Source of the DNA: CBDHHC01 sp050633205
GTDB lineage: Bacteria; Pseudomonadota; Alphaproteobacteria; Rhizobiales; CBDHHC01
Length of the DNA: 15,654 bases
Reading direction: 5' to 3'
Assembly: GCA_050633205.1 (NCBI GenBank)
Contig: JBOEGA010000230.1
Location: 1-15,654 of the forward strand
Translations under genes and position numbers: made by a program
Shown: piece by piece, positions 1 to 6,381 of the stretch
How positions within the stretch are numbered: the stretch's first letter is position 1
Layout: every line of letters starts with the position of its first letter
The notes under the pieces: generated by a model
The model's input: the letters and a program-made list of their open reading frames with translations, nothing else
Told to the model about the DNA's origin: nothing
Database searches by the model: none

Positions 1-197
1 CCTCTCCATGCGTATAGTCCGGTCATATCCATCGCAATCAGAATGGGAAGCATAATTGCTGCAGCCTGAAATGGAGGGATCATCAGAGACAGGATAGGGA
101 CACCTACCACCCCGATTGCACTGAAGCCACCTTTGGAAACCCCGACAATAAATACCGTAACAACAGCCACAGCATAGAAATATGGGTCAGTAATCAT
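1..197 (-). CDS. TauE/SafE-family membrane permease, N-terminal fragment
   Basis: Only the first 65 codons lie inside the window; the gene continues beyond the left edge. I translated it by hand from an ATG at 195-197. The product starts MITDPYFYAVAVV and has a hydrophobic first span, then the glycine-rich stretch VSKGGF (residues 20-25), then VGVPILSLMIPPFQAAAIML and PILIAMDMTGLYAWR. This SKGGF...GVP...PP.QAAA..LPIL...D order is characteristic of the TauE/SafE (sulfite exporter / DUF81) family of inner-membrane proteins, which are thought to move sulfite, sulfoacetate or other organic anions. A purine-rich AAGGG lies about nine bases upstream of the ATG and supports this start. The substrate cannot be told from the fragment. 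It points the same way as the RTX gene to its right, but 224 bases separate them, so co-transcription is uncertain. Confidence 0.8.
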   Translation of the reverse strand, partial: MITDPYFYAVAVVTVFIVGVSKGGFSAIGVVGVPILSLMIPPFQAAAIMLPILIAMDMTGLYAWR

Positions 198-382
198 CGG
201 GAAGAGCCCTTTGCTATTGAGGATTGAAGCAGATTGAGAGGGATTATGTGTATAGCATAGGCGCTGATATTCTTCCTGTATAGAGTGCAGGTCCAGAATT
301 TATAAAGATTAAAATTTTCGGGGATGCAGAGGCTTTTAACTAGATATGTCAACCTGTAGATAATAGCTATGTTTCAATTGAA

Positions 383-405
383 GGGCGGATTGTTATTACC
401 CGCCC
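383..405 (-). terminator. Hairpin just after the first RTX gene
   Basis: GGGCGG (383-388) pairs perfectly with CCGCCC (400-405) across an 11-base loop. It begins 17 bases after the stop codon of the minus-strand RTX gene, where a terminator is expected. Read on the minus strand it is followed by TTCAATTGAA (373-382), itself a 10-base palindrome, and not by a clean run of T, so intrinsic termination would be weak. Confidence 0.45.
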
Positions 406-421
406 AGTTAGTTTATTCTTT

Positions 422-949
422 CTATGCGATAATAATATAATCTATTGCCGATGGATTATCGGCCAGAATACCTAAATCCTCGAGAATAATATTTCCATAT
501 TTACCGAATTCCAGATGAAGATCACCATCTACATTCTCATAGCCTTTTAGAGCCATATCCGTCACCAATAATTTATCATCACCCCAGTTAAAGTTTTTTA
601 TTGTATCGGTGCCAAAATTCTCATACCGACCATTACTATTGTAAAAGAAATGATCAACGTCATTATCCTTGCCTGCATCCATCAAATCGTTGCCACGACC
701 ACCTGTGAAATCATCCCGGCCTGTGCCACCATACAGCACATCAGTACCGTTATTACCTACCAGGCGATCATCTCCAGATCCTCCATAGAACCAGTCAGAA
801 CCATCATAACCAAAGATATCATCATGACCGCTCCCTCCTTCTACCATATTAAAGTTGTATCCGGTGTTGGTCGTCCAGTATGTATCATTTCCACTTCCCA
901 GATTCTCATGCCAGCCAATAGCTCCCAAAAAATTCATTACTTGTCCCAT
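422..949 (-). CDS. Short RTX (hemolysin-type Ca2+-binding repeat) protein, 175 aa
   Basis: This is a secreted-type RTX protein that consists almost only of the repeat module. Residues 38-91 are six tandem nonapeptides (GGSGHDDIF, GYDGSDWFY, GGSGDDRLV, GNNGTDVLY, GGTGRDDFT, GGRGNDLMD), the GGxGxDxUx motif that folds into a Ca2+-binding parallel beta-roll. Residues 95-165 resemble the cap that follows RTX blocks in serralysins and lipases (DTIKNFNWGDDKLLV). There is no Sec signal peptide, and the last residues are DYIIIA, an acidic residue followed by hydrophobics as in C-terminal type I secretion signals. The first 30 residues are not a known catalytic domain. AAAGGA lies about six bases before the ATG and fixes the start. 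No type I exporter genes are in the window. Function is unknown; a Ca2+-dependent surface or matrix protein is an inference. Confidence 0.9.
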   Translation of the reverse strand: MGQVMNFLGAIGWHENLGSGNDTYWTTNTGYNFNMVEGGSGHDDIFGYDGSDWFYGGSGDDRLVGNNGTDVLYGGTGRDDFTGGRGNDLMDAGKDNDVDHFFYNSNGRYENFGTDTIKNFNWGDDKLLVTDMALKGYENVDGDLHLEFGKYGNIILEDLGILADNPSAIDYIIIA

Positions 950-1351
950 GTTGTATCCTTTGTTTGTTGAATAGTTTCATTAGTAATGTGGCAGTTTATA
1001 CTTTGAGATTCTGACTAATTTCGGCGTTTTTAGTTGTTAATTTCTGTCGGGGTACGCCCAATTATTATTACAGATAATATATGTATGTATTATATGAAAT
1101 TGTACATGCAGATTTTTGGGGGATTAGTTACATAGTCTAGTTAATATCTGTCAGCATAACCTATTGGATCACCTGGAATATGCCTGCAATATGACTGTAG
1201 TCGACAATGTTACTACAATAGTTACATGTAATACATCATGTCCTGTTGTATTGTTTCAGTTCATGGGAATGAAATCAGGGAGCAGTTTTATGTGGGGAGG
1301 GAAGGGCGTAGAGCATGATCATTTTTACCATGCTCTACGTGATAATAATCT
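950..1351. other. Gene-free, AT-rich interval of 402 bases
   Basis: No supported gene. It should hold the promoter and leader of the minus-strand RTX gene (right next to 949) and the 3' end of the minus-strand monooxygenase transcript. I see AT-rich short dyads, for example ATAATA...TATTAT near 1073-1092, and the strong hairpin at 1307-1339. A plus-strand reading frame at 1164-1403 is the only long frame; it has no clear ribosome site, runs antisense into the monooxygenase gene and encodes nothing recognisable. I could not pick a convincing -35/-10 pair for the RTX gene. Confidence 0.5.
1307..1339 (-). terminator. Perfect 11-bp hairpin after the lactate monooxygenase gene
   Basis: CGTAGAGCATG (1307-1317) and CATGCTCTACG (1329-1339) are perfect reverse complements with an 11-base loop. 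It lies 12 bases beyond the stop of the minus-strand gene, so it is very likely a transcript-end structure. On the minus strand the sequence after the stem is C-rich (CCCTTCCCTCCCC) and not a T run, so it may protect or mark the 3' end rather than terminate by itself. Confidence 0.55.
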
Positions 1352-2521
1352 TCAGGCAATTTTCTGTATTGCTTCAGGTGTGAGGTCGGCGAGGGATGGG
1401 TAACCATCCACGGCCATATAAAGATCAGCTTCAGCCAGAAGTGAGCGCAGAACATGCACGACACCTTCAGTACTGCCTAGTGCCAGCCCGTAAGCATAAG
1501 GGCGTCCCACGCCTACAGCTCTGGCTCCCAGAGCGATAGCTTTGATAATGTCAGTGCCATTGCGAATTCCTGAATCAAACAGAACAGGAATGTCTCCGGA
1601 TGCTTTGACAACATCTGGCAGCATATCAATTGCTGCCCGTCCACCATTGGCCTGACGCCCACCGTGATTAGAGCAATAAATACCATCAACACCGTAATCA
1701 ATCGCCCGTTTTGCATCATCGGGGTGGCAGATGCCTTTTACAACCAGTGGCAGTTTCGTCAGGGAGCGAAGCCAGGGGAGGTCATCCCATGTCAAAGGCT
1801 GGCCAAATATCCCGGACCATAGCCCAACGGCCTCTTTTAGGTTTTCCTTAGGTGACTTACCTTCTCCAAGCATTTCAAGAAAACGCGGATCCGTGAAGTA
1901 ATTCTCAAGGCAATATCCTCTGAGTTGCGGGAAATTTGCTGTGCTGAGATCTCTTGGACGCCAGCCTGTTACCCATGTATCCAGTGTTACTACGATAGCT
2001 TTGAAGCCGGCTTTTTCCGCTCTCTGCACAAGGCTCGCAGCCAGATCCTTGTCTTTGGGCGTATAAAGCTGGAACATTCCGGGTGTTGACCCAAATTCTG
2101 GTGCAACTGTCTCAAGCGGATCTGCCATCAGTGTTGACGTAATCATAGGCACCCCGGTCTGGGCAGCTGCGCGCGCTGTGGCCATATCACCATGGCCATC
2201 CCGTTCACACAGGCCGATAACGCCGATAGGGCTCATGAACAGGGGGGTAGGCAGCTTCATTCCGAAAAGGTCAATGGAAAGGTCCCGCTCCTTGGCACCG
2301 ACAAACATGCGGGGTGTCAGCCCCCATTTTTTGAATGCTGAAGCATTGGAGTTTTGCGTATTCTCATCTCCGCATCCACCGGCAACATACGAAACCAGTC
2401 CCTCTGACATAGCCGCATGGGCACGCCTTTCAAGCTCCTCATAATGAAAGGGAAATTTAGGCACACGGCCCTCCAGTCCCCCAAGATAAATTTCATTCTG
2501 ATATGCGCCAAAATAGGTCAT
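1352..2521 (-). CDS. FMN-dependent L-lactate 2-monooxygenase (alpha-hydroxy-acid oxidase family)
   Basis: Predicted to convert L-lactate and O2 to acetate, CO2 and water with FMN, in the cytoplasm. At 389 residues it is full length for the mycobacterial enzyme type. Active-site landmarks of the family are present: Tyr45 in SYVAGGCGDE, Tyr153 in FQLY, Asp181 in TLDTW, Arg187 in GWRPRDL, Lys262 in VVKG (flavin N1), and the catalytic base His286 with Arg289 in SNHGGRQANGG; the phosphate-binding end is VLFDSGIR and GVGRPYAYG. Residue 100 in SPIGVIG is glycine, as in lactate monooxygenase, where lactate oxidase has alanine; with the long VTGWRPRDL loop this favours the monooxygenase over an oxidase or dehydrogenase, though related 2-hydroxy acids could be substrates. 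GGAG lies nine bases before the ATG. The gene seems to be transcribed alone: 107 bases separate it from its upstream neighbour and a strong hairpin follows it. Confidence 0.9.
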   Translation of the reverse strand: MTYFGAYQNEIYLGGLEGRVPKFPFHYEELERRAHAAMSEGLVSYVAGGCGDENTQNSNASAFKKWGLTPRMFVGAKERDLSIDLFGMKLPTPLFMSPIGVIGLCERDGHGDMATARAAAQTGVPMITSTLMADPLETVAPEFGSTPGMFQLYTPKDKDLAASLVQRAEKAGFKAIVVTLDTWVTGWRPRDLSTANFPQLRGYCLENYFTDPRFLEMLGEGKSPKENLKEAVGLWSGIFGQPLTWDDLPWLRSLTKLPLVVKGICHPDDAKRAIDYGVDGIYCSNHGGRQANGGRAAIDMLPDVVKASGDIPVLFDSGIRNGTDIIKAIALGARAVGVGRPYAYGLALGSTEGVVHVLRSLLAEADLYMAVDGYPSLADLTPEAIQKIA

Positions 2522-2628
2522 GCTTTATGCTCCATGATACGGGAGTGATGTATTTTTAAGCAGCATAGCGCGGCTTTCAGATTTGGGGAAGGGGGATTTA
2601 GCTGGTGAAACTCACCCTTATTAATATG

Positions 2629-3063
2629 CTACTTTCTCCAGTCGGTTGGTATCTCTTCCCAGTTTCGTACCTGTTCAGCCGCCCACCAGGCATCGAAGCA
2701 TCTCTCTGGATTGGAAGTCGGTCCTAGAAAATTACTCAGCTTTTTATCTTCCAGGTCAAAAAAGATGCCTTGTTCCTGCTGGTCTCTGATAAATGCTTCT
2801 TTGCATTTTTTCAGAATATCAGGACTCCAGCTATCCAGATATAGATCAAATGGTAAAACTGCAGTCATCATGATGCTGGGCTCGGAGATCGCTTCAAGTT
2901 CTGACTGGTTGAAATATGGTTCCAGTTTTTCAAGGAGATGTTCTTTAGGCTTTATGATGTAAATGTTTCTGTCGTAGTATGACTGAAAATTAATGTGCTG
3001 GTCGTCATCATTTGATTTGTTTAAATCTACAAAGATATTAACGAGAAAATTTAATATATACAT
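2629..3063 (-). CDS. Hypothetical protein, 144 aa
   Basis: I do not recognise this protein. AAGGTGA about six bases upstream of the ATG is a convincing ribosome site, so I take it as a real gene. The first 15 residues are hydrophobic (MYILNFLVNIFVDLN) but too short and without positive charge for a clear signal peptide. The middle is mixed and acidic (LEKLEPYFNQSELEAIS). The C-terminus is rich in tryptophan and charge (AWWAAEQVRNWEEIPTDWRK), with two cysteines at 87 and 122. It is probably cytoplasmic or peripherally membrane-bound. It lies upstream of the monooxygenase gene on the same strand, but the 107-base gap with a small hairpin (2604-2616) argues against tight co-expression. A 'found only in relatives' orphan is likely. 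Confidence 0.65.
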   Translation of the reverse strand: MYILNFLVNIFVDLNKSNDDDQHINFQSYYDRNIYIIKPKEHLLEKLEPYFNQSELEAISEPSIMMTAVLPFDLYLDSWSPDILKKCKEAFIRDQQEQGIFFDLEDKKLSNFLGPTSNPERCFDAWWAAEQVRNWEEIPTDWRK

Positions 3064-3184
3064 ATAAAATCACCTTAGCAGCATAGAGGTATTATTTGAG
3101 GATCTGTGCTTTGCCTATCAATTTCAGGAAATCAGTTTTATCTTTTGGATTGTTCTCTCGGGCTCCAAAACCATCAGACCGTTT

Positions 3185-3212
3185 TTGATAGTCGGTATGT
3201 TGAGATTATGCT
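3185..3212 (+). promoter_or_regulatory. Candidate sigma-70-type promoter for the 59-aa gene
   Basis: TTGATA (3185-3190), 16 bases, then TATGCT (3207-3212). This matches the TTGACA/TATAAT consensus at five and four positions. The predicted start near 3219 leaves a leader of about 34 bases before the ATG at 3253. It could also drive the transporter operon that follows. Found by eye only. Confidence 0.35.
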
Positions 3213-3252
3213 ATAAAATAAGCTCTGGCAACAAAAGATCAGAGAGTAAAAA

Positions 3253-3432
3253 ATGATTGATTTATATACAAAAAGTGTTCTTACCGTCATTGCTGTCTCA
3301 TTAGCTGCGATCGCCATTCGCGGGCAGGTTTTTCCTGACGCTGTTGCAAGCAACAGGGTATGCGGAGAATATTCTAATCCCTGCTATATAACTGTTAAAT
3401 CCGGTGAGCTTGAAGTTAAGCTTGACCGCTAA
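3253..3432 (+). CDS. Small single-span membrane or exported protein, 59 aa
   Basis: Hand-translated gene: ATG at 3253, TAA at 3430-3432. The product starts MIDLYTKSVLTVIAVSLAAIAI, one hydrophobic segment with a lysine before it, so it is either a membrane anchor with the C-terminus in the periplasm or an uncleaved signal. The outer part has two cysteines in VCGEYSNPCYITV, six residues apart in between, which could form a disulfide, then a short charged tail. Small proteins with a MIDLYTK... start and one span are frequent in alphaproteobacteria and have no known function. A purine-rich GAGAG precedes the ATG. The transporter operon begins 79 bases downstream on the same strand, so the two may share a transcript. 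Confidence 0.7.
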   Translation: MIDLYTKSVLTVIAVSLAAIAIRGQVFPDAVASNRVCGEYSNPCYITVKSGELEVKLDR

Positions 3433-3511
3433 CACTAATCCGTAAACTATGATGTCATTGGACTAATTGCCTGTCATAAATAATTCTATAATATCTCAGG
3501 AGGAGTAAAAC

Positions 3512-4258
3512 ATGAGACTGATGTTCACCGTAATTGGTTTTCTGATCGCAGCACTCACTACAACTGCTTTCGCCGATATGCCTAAAAAAATTAAAATAGC
3601 AACCGAAGGTGCCTATCCTCCATTTAACTTTAAGTCTGCTGATGGAAAACTTGGCGGATTTGATGTTGAAATTGCAAGTGCTCTTTGCGCGCAAATGAAA
3701 ATTGAATGTGAAATTGTTGCGCAGGACTGGGATGGTATTATTCCCGGCCTTGTAAAAAAGAAATATGACGCAATCATTGCTTCAATGTCCATAACGGATG
3801 AGCGTAAGAAGTCCGTGGATTTTACCGGCCGCTATTACTCCAACCACCTTCGCATTCTTGCAAAAAAAGGCTCCGGCATAAAAGGTGCTGGTGATCTTGA
3901 TGGCAAGGCCGTCGGAGCACAGCGCTCTACAGTTGCGAGTAAATGGCTTGAAGACAATCTTGCCAAAAAGGTAAAAGTAAAACTGTATGACACCCAGACA
4001 GCAGCATACAGTGATCTTGAAGCTGGCCGCCTGACCGCCATAGTCAGTGATGTGTATCCCGCCTATGACTGGTTGCAAAAACAAAAAGACTACGAATTTG
4101 TTGGCGAGAAGATTGAAATTAATGATCTGATCGGTATTGCAGTTCGTAAAGGCTCAGACGAGTTAAAAGCAGCTTTTGATACGGCAATCAAGGCATTGCG
4201 TGAAAGCGGAGAATACAAGAAGATCAACGACAAATATTTTCCGTTTGATATTTACTAG
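3512..4258 (+). CDS. Amino-acid ABC transporter, periplasmic binding protein
   Basis: Captures a polar or basic amino acid in the periplasm and hands it to the two permeases encoded downstream. Residues 1-21 (MRLMFTVIGFLIAALTTTAFA) are a Sec signal peptide with an AFA cleavage site. The mature part is a type II, family-3 solute-binding protein: ATEGAYPPFNF, GGFDVEIASALC, GIIPGLVKKKYDAIIASMSIT, the arginine of TDERKKSVDFT (expected to hold the substrate carboxylate), GAQRSTVAS, and VSDVYPAYDW in lobe 2. Two cysteines six residues apart (LCAQMKIEC) match the disulfide of the HisJ/LAO group. The position of the first substrate-binding Asp in LAO/HisJ is Glu here (TEGAYPPF), so the ligand is not certain; arginine, ornithine, lysine or histidine are the usual options. 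A textbook AGGAGG (3498-3503), eight bases before the ATG, predicts strong translation, as expected for an abundant binding protein. Confidence 0.92.
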   Translation: MRLMFTVIGFLIAALTTTAFADMPKKIKIATEGAYPPFNFKSADGKLGGFDVEIASALCAQMKIECEIVAQDWDGIIPGLVKKKYDAIIASMSITDERKKSVDFTGRYYSNHLRILAKKGSGIKGAGDLDGKAVGAQRSTVASKWLEDNLAKKVKVKLYDTQTAAYSDLEAGRLTAIVSDVYPAYDWLQKQKDYEFVGEKIEINDLIGIAVRKGSDELKAAFDTAIKALRESGEYKKINDKYFPFDIY

Positions 4259-4270
4259 GCCATGCAACCG

Positions 4271-4299
4271 GATCAGGCATTCAGCCCGGATGCCTGATC
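4271..4299 (+). promoter_or_regulatory. Perfect intercistronic hairpin between binding protein and permease genes
   Basis: GATCAGGCAT (4271-4280) and ATGCCTGATC (4290-4299) are perfect 10-base reverse complements around a 9-base loop. There is no T run after it, so it is unlikely to be a full terminator. In this position such hairpins usually stabilise the upstream message and reduce read-through, so that the binding protein is made in excess over the membrane proteins. Confidence 0.7.
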
Positions 4300-4318
4300 A
4301 GTCTGGAAGTACAGAAAC

Positions 4319-5035
4319 GTGTCTGACGAATTAACCTGGATCAATCATCTTTCTTTTGGTGATACGGGTTGGGGTGATGAACTTCTGTTTGGTGCACTCA
4401 CAACCCTGCAACTGGCTCTGGCGGCTTCCATTGCCGGGGTGCTGTTTGGTATCATACTTGCCGGGATGAAGCTTTCCTCCTGGCGTATTCTGAGCTGGAG
4501 TTCCCAAGGCTATATAACACTTATCCGGGGCACACCGGAATTTTTAGTGATGCTGATCGTATTTTTCGGGTTATCAGATGCGGTCTTTGCAATATCCAAT
4601 GCCCTGCAGTTGGGTATTGAGGTTGATATTCCTAAATTTCTGGCGGCTTTTGTTGGTCTGGCCATGATATTCGGGGCCTATTCTGCGGAAGTGTTTCGCG
4701 GGGCCTACCTCTCTATCCCCAAAGGACAGTTTGAAGCTGCTAAAGCGCTGGGACTAACCCCGTTTCAGTCTTTTCGGACAGTAATTCTGCCTCAGGTCTG
4801 GCGTTACGCTGTGCCGGGACTTGGTAATCTCTGGATGGTTCTTCTTAAGGATACTTCTCTTGCTGCTGTGATAGCCTTTGATGAGCTATTACGTGTTTCC
4901 AAAGTTGCCAGCGAAACAACGAGAGATCCTCTGACATTCTACCTTGCTGCGGGCATTATTTATCTGGCCATGACAGGTCTTTCTGATATCGGGAGACATT
5001 ATCTGGAGAGAAGTGCGAGGCGCGGAATTTCATGA
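4319..5035 (+). CDS. Amino-acid ABC transporter permease (HisQ/ArtQ type)
   Basis: One half of the inner-membrane channel for the binding protein upstream. The 238 residues carry about five membrane spans; GALTTLQLALAASIAGVLFGIILAG is cut here to its start, GALTTLQLALAA (residues 23-34). IRGTPEFLVMLIVFF and the ATPase-contacting EAA loop EAAKALGLTPFQSFRTVILP (near residue 139) are diagnostic of the polar amino-acid permease family. The start is GTG; I see no in-frame ATG that would give a sensible longer protein, and the ATG at 4262 meets a stop after eleven codons. GGAAG lies about eleven bases upstream, so translation is likely weaker than that of the binding protein. The gene overlaps the next by four bases (ATGA), the sign of translational coupling. 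Confidence 0.9.
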   Translation: MSDELTWINHLSFGDTGWGDELLFGALTTLQLALAASIAGVLFGIILAGMKLSSWRILSWSSQGYITLIRGTPEFLVMLIVFFGLSDAVFAISNALQLGIEVDIPKFLAAFVGLAMIFGAYSAEVFRGAYLSIPKGQFEAAKALGLTPFQSFRTVILPQVWRYAVPGLGNLWMVLLKDTSLAAVIAFDELLRVSKVASETTRDPLTFYLAAGIIYLAMTGLSDIGRHYLERSARRGIS

Positions 5036-5796
5036 GTATATTTCAGAGCATAAACGCGCTTTATACCTATGGTAAAACGCAGACAGCAACTGGTGTTTGT
5101 TCCGTTTTATCTCCGGTTACTCCTGAGAATTTTGCCAGCCACTGCCCGCGCTTTATTGATGGCTTCTTCGTTACAATTGAGCTTCTGCTGCTGTCATGTC
5201 TGTTTGCGCTTATGATCGCTGTTCCATTGGCTCTTGCACGTACAAGCGGCATCAGAATACTTGCCGCGTTCTCATATGTTTATATCTATGTATTCCGGGG
5301 AACTCCCTTACTTATCCAGCTCTGGATTTTGTATTATGGTATTGGCTCACTAGGGGAAGAACGTCTCGGTATATTGTGGGTTTTTTTTCTGGATGCCTGG
5401 AGTGTGGGGCTGCTTGCGCTGACATTGAATTCGGGCGCCTATGTTGCTGAAATTCTGAGGGGTGGTATTCAGAATGTAGACAAGGGGCAGGTTGAGGCCG
5501 CAAAAGCACTGGGGCTGGCTTACTGGTCCAGAATGCGTAAAATTATTCTGCCTCAGGCCTTTAGAATTGCCTGGCCTGCCTATGGTAATGAAGTTGTTCT
5601 TTTGATGAAGGGGAGTGCGCTGGTCTCAACCATCACTGTTTTTGATCTTATGGGCGTAACCCGTACCGTATTCTCCCGTAGTTACAGCCTAGATATCTTC
5701 CTGTATGCAACAATATTTTATCTGCTTATAGCTGTTATAATCGGCTGGAGCCTGCGTAGCATGGAAAAGCGTTTTTTCCGCTACGCAGCCCGGTAA
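5032..5796 (+). CDS. Amino-acid ABC transporter permease (HisM/ArtM type)
   Basis: Second half of the membrane channel, 254 residues. After an unusual hydrophilic N-terminus of about 40 residues with two cysteines (GVCSVLSPVTPENFASHCPRF) come about five membrane spans starting at FVTIELLLLSCLFALMIAVP. The family signature IYVFRGTPLLIQLWILYYG and the EAA loop EAAKALGLAYWSRMRKIILP (near residue 161) are intact. Its ATG lies inside the stop region of the preceding permease gene (ATGA at 5032-5035). The gene ends only eight bases before the end of a convergent gene, so this operon cannot continue to an ATPase gene, which is normally encoded next to these subunits. Confidence 0.9.
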   Translation: MSIFQSINALYTYGKTQTATGVCSVLSPVTPENFASHCPRFIDGFFVTIELLLLSCLFALMIAVPLALARTSGIRILAAFSYVYIYVFRGTPLLIQLWILYYGIGSLGEERLGILWVFFLDAWSVGLLALTLNSGAYVAEILRGGIQNVDKGQVEAAKALGLAYWSRMRKIILPQAFRIAWPAYGNEVVLLMKGSALVSTITVFDLMGVTRTVFSRSYSLDIFLYATIFYLLIAVIIGWSLRSMEKRFFRYAAR

Positions 5797-5804
5797 AGGC
5801 AAGT

Positions 5805-6176
5805 TCAGACATGCTGATCAATCAGGATCGGGTTGCCATCGGGATCATGCAGCATACAGCTTGCTGGTCCTGACGTTTTTTCATCAGCTTCGCTGACAAG
5901 TTCAATACCGGAAGCTTTCAGTTGTTTTTGTATTTCGCGCACATCAGTGAAGCTTTCAAGCCTGTTACAGTCTTCATCCCAGCCTGGATTGAAAGTCAGC
6001 ATGTTCCGTTCGAACATTCCCTGAAACAGTCCGATTATAGATTTGCCGTTTTTCATAATCAGCCAGCCCTGTTCAGCATCTCCGCCAAATACATCAAACC
6101 CAAGTTTCTCGTAAAAGTTTCTGGATGCAGCGATATCACTTACTGCGAGACTTATTGAAGAATTTCCTAACTTCAT
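5805..6176 (-). CDS. VOC (glyoxalase/bleomycin-resistance fold) protein
   Basis: A 123-residue single-domain VOC protein of the kind that pairs as a dimer. The fold is seen in SLAVSDIAASRNFYEKLGF at the N-terminus, the central FNPGWDED, and HDPDGNPILIDQHV at the C-terminus. The usual metal ligands are not where expected: serine 7 stands at the first His position and leucine 118 at the usual Glu position after DPDGN, so it may not be a classical metal-dependent glyoxalase; intact relatives with this same NPGWD/DPDGNPILIDQH pattern are common, so I read this as subfamily character and not decay. No substrate can be named. AGGA lies eight bases before the ATG, and a three-codon frame (ATG AAA TCA TGA) overlaps the start. 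It is convergent with the transporter operon and divergent from the lipase gene. Confidence 0.85.
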   Translation of the reverse strand: MKLGNSSISLAVSDIAASRNFYEKLGFDVFGGDAEQGWLIMKNGKSIIGLFQGMFERNMLTFNPGWDEDCNRLESFTDVREIQKQLKASGIELVSEADEKTSGPASCMLHDPDGNPILIDQHV

Positions 6177-6219
6177 GATTTCATTCCTTCTCTACATTTG
6201 AACGGGAGCCGGGTATAAA

Positions 6220-6283
6220 TATTTTCAATAATCTTGTAGCCATCATTTACAGATTAGGCCAGATATAAAAAACATTGAAAATA
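6220..6283. repeat. Widely spaced perfect inverted repeat between VOC and lipase genes
   Basis: TATTTTCAAT (6220-6229) and ATTGAAAATA (6274-6283) are perfect 10-base reverse complements 44 bases apart, in the 205-base region that must hold the promoters of both divergent genes. It could be a pair of half-sites for one regulator or simply chance in AT-rich DNA. Confidence 0.35.
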
Positions 6284-6371
6284 GTAAAAAGTATCATTTT
6301 TAGCGCCACACAGCTTCGCAATAGTATGTTCACGAATGAAACAAAAAACGTTACTTATGTAATCTTATCGT

Positions 6372-6375
6372 GGAG
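6372..6375 (+). promoter_or_regulatory. Ribosome binding site that decides the lipase start
   Basis: GGAG at 6372-6375 is six bases before the ATG at 6382. An in-frame GTG at 6370 would overlap this site and has nothing before it, so the ATG is preferred; the resulting N-terminus MGFFDF also matches the MGxFDY start of family I.3 lipases. Confidence 0.75.
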
Positions 6376-6381
6376 AAGGAT

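Noticed and set aside
422..949. RTX coding repeats as a CRISPR or tandem DNA repeat array
   Set aside because: The periodicity (27 bases) comes from the coded nonapeptides; the DNA copies vary in sequence and have no spacer/repeat pattern. The same applies to the other two RTX genes.
650..970. 106-codon plus-strand frame opposite the first RTX gene
   Set aside because: Complement of the RTX repeats; composition (Ile, Thr, Ser) is that of a shadow frame.
1164..1403. 79-codon plus-strand frame in the gene-free interval
   Set aside because: No clear ribosome site, it includes the gene-end hairpin of the monooxygenase and runs antisense into that gene; the product resembles nothing.
3467..3492. 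TTGCCT/TATAAT as promoter of the transporter operon
   Set aside because: TATAAT at 3487-3492 is perfect, but the spacing is only 14 bases and the start would fall within the ribosome site.
4271..4299. Hairpin as part of a dispersed REP-type element
   Set aside because: I found no second copy of the arm sequence in the window; one copy cannot support a repeat family.
6370..6381. GTG start four codons before the lipase ATG
   Set aside because: It overlaps the ribosome site of the ATG, and family I.3 lipases start MGxFDY, which fits the ATG.
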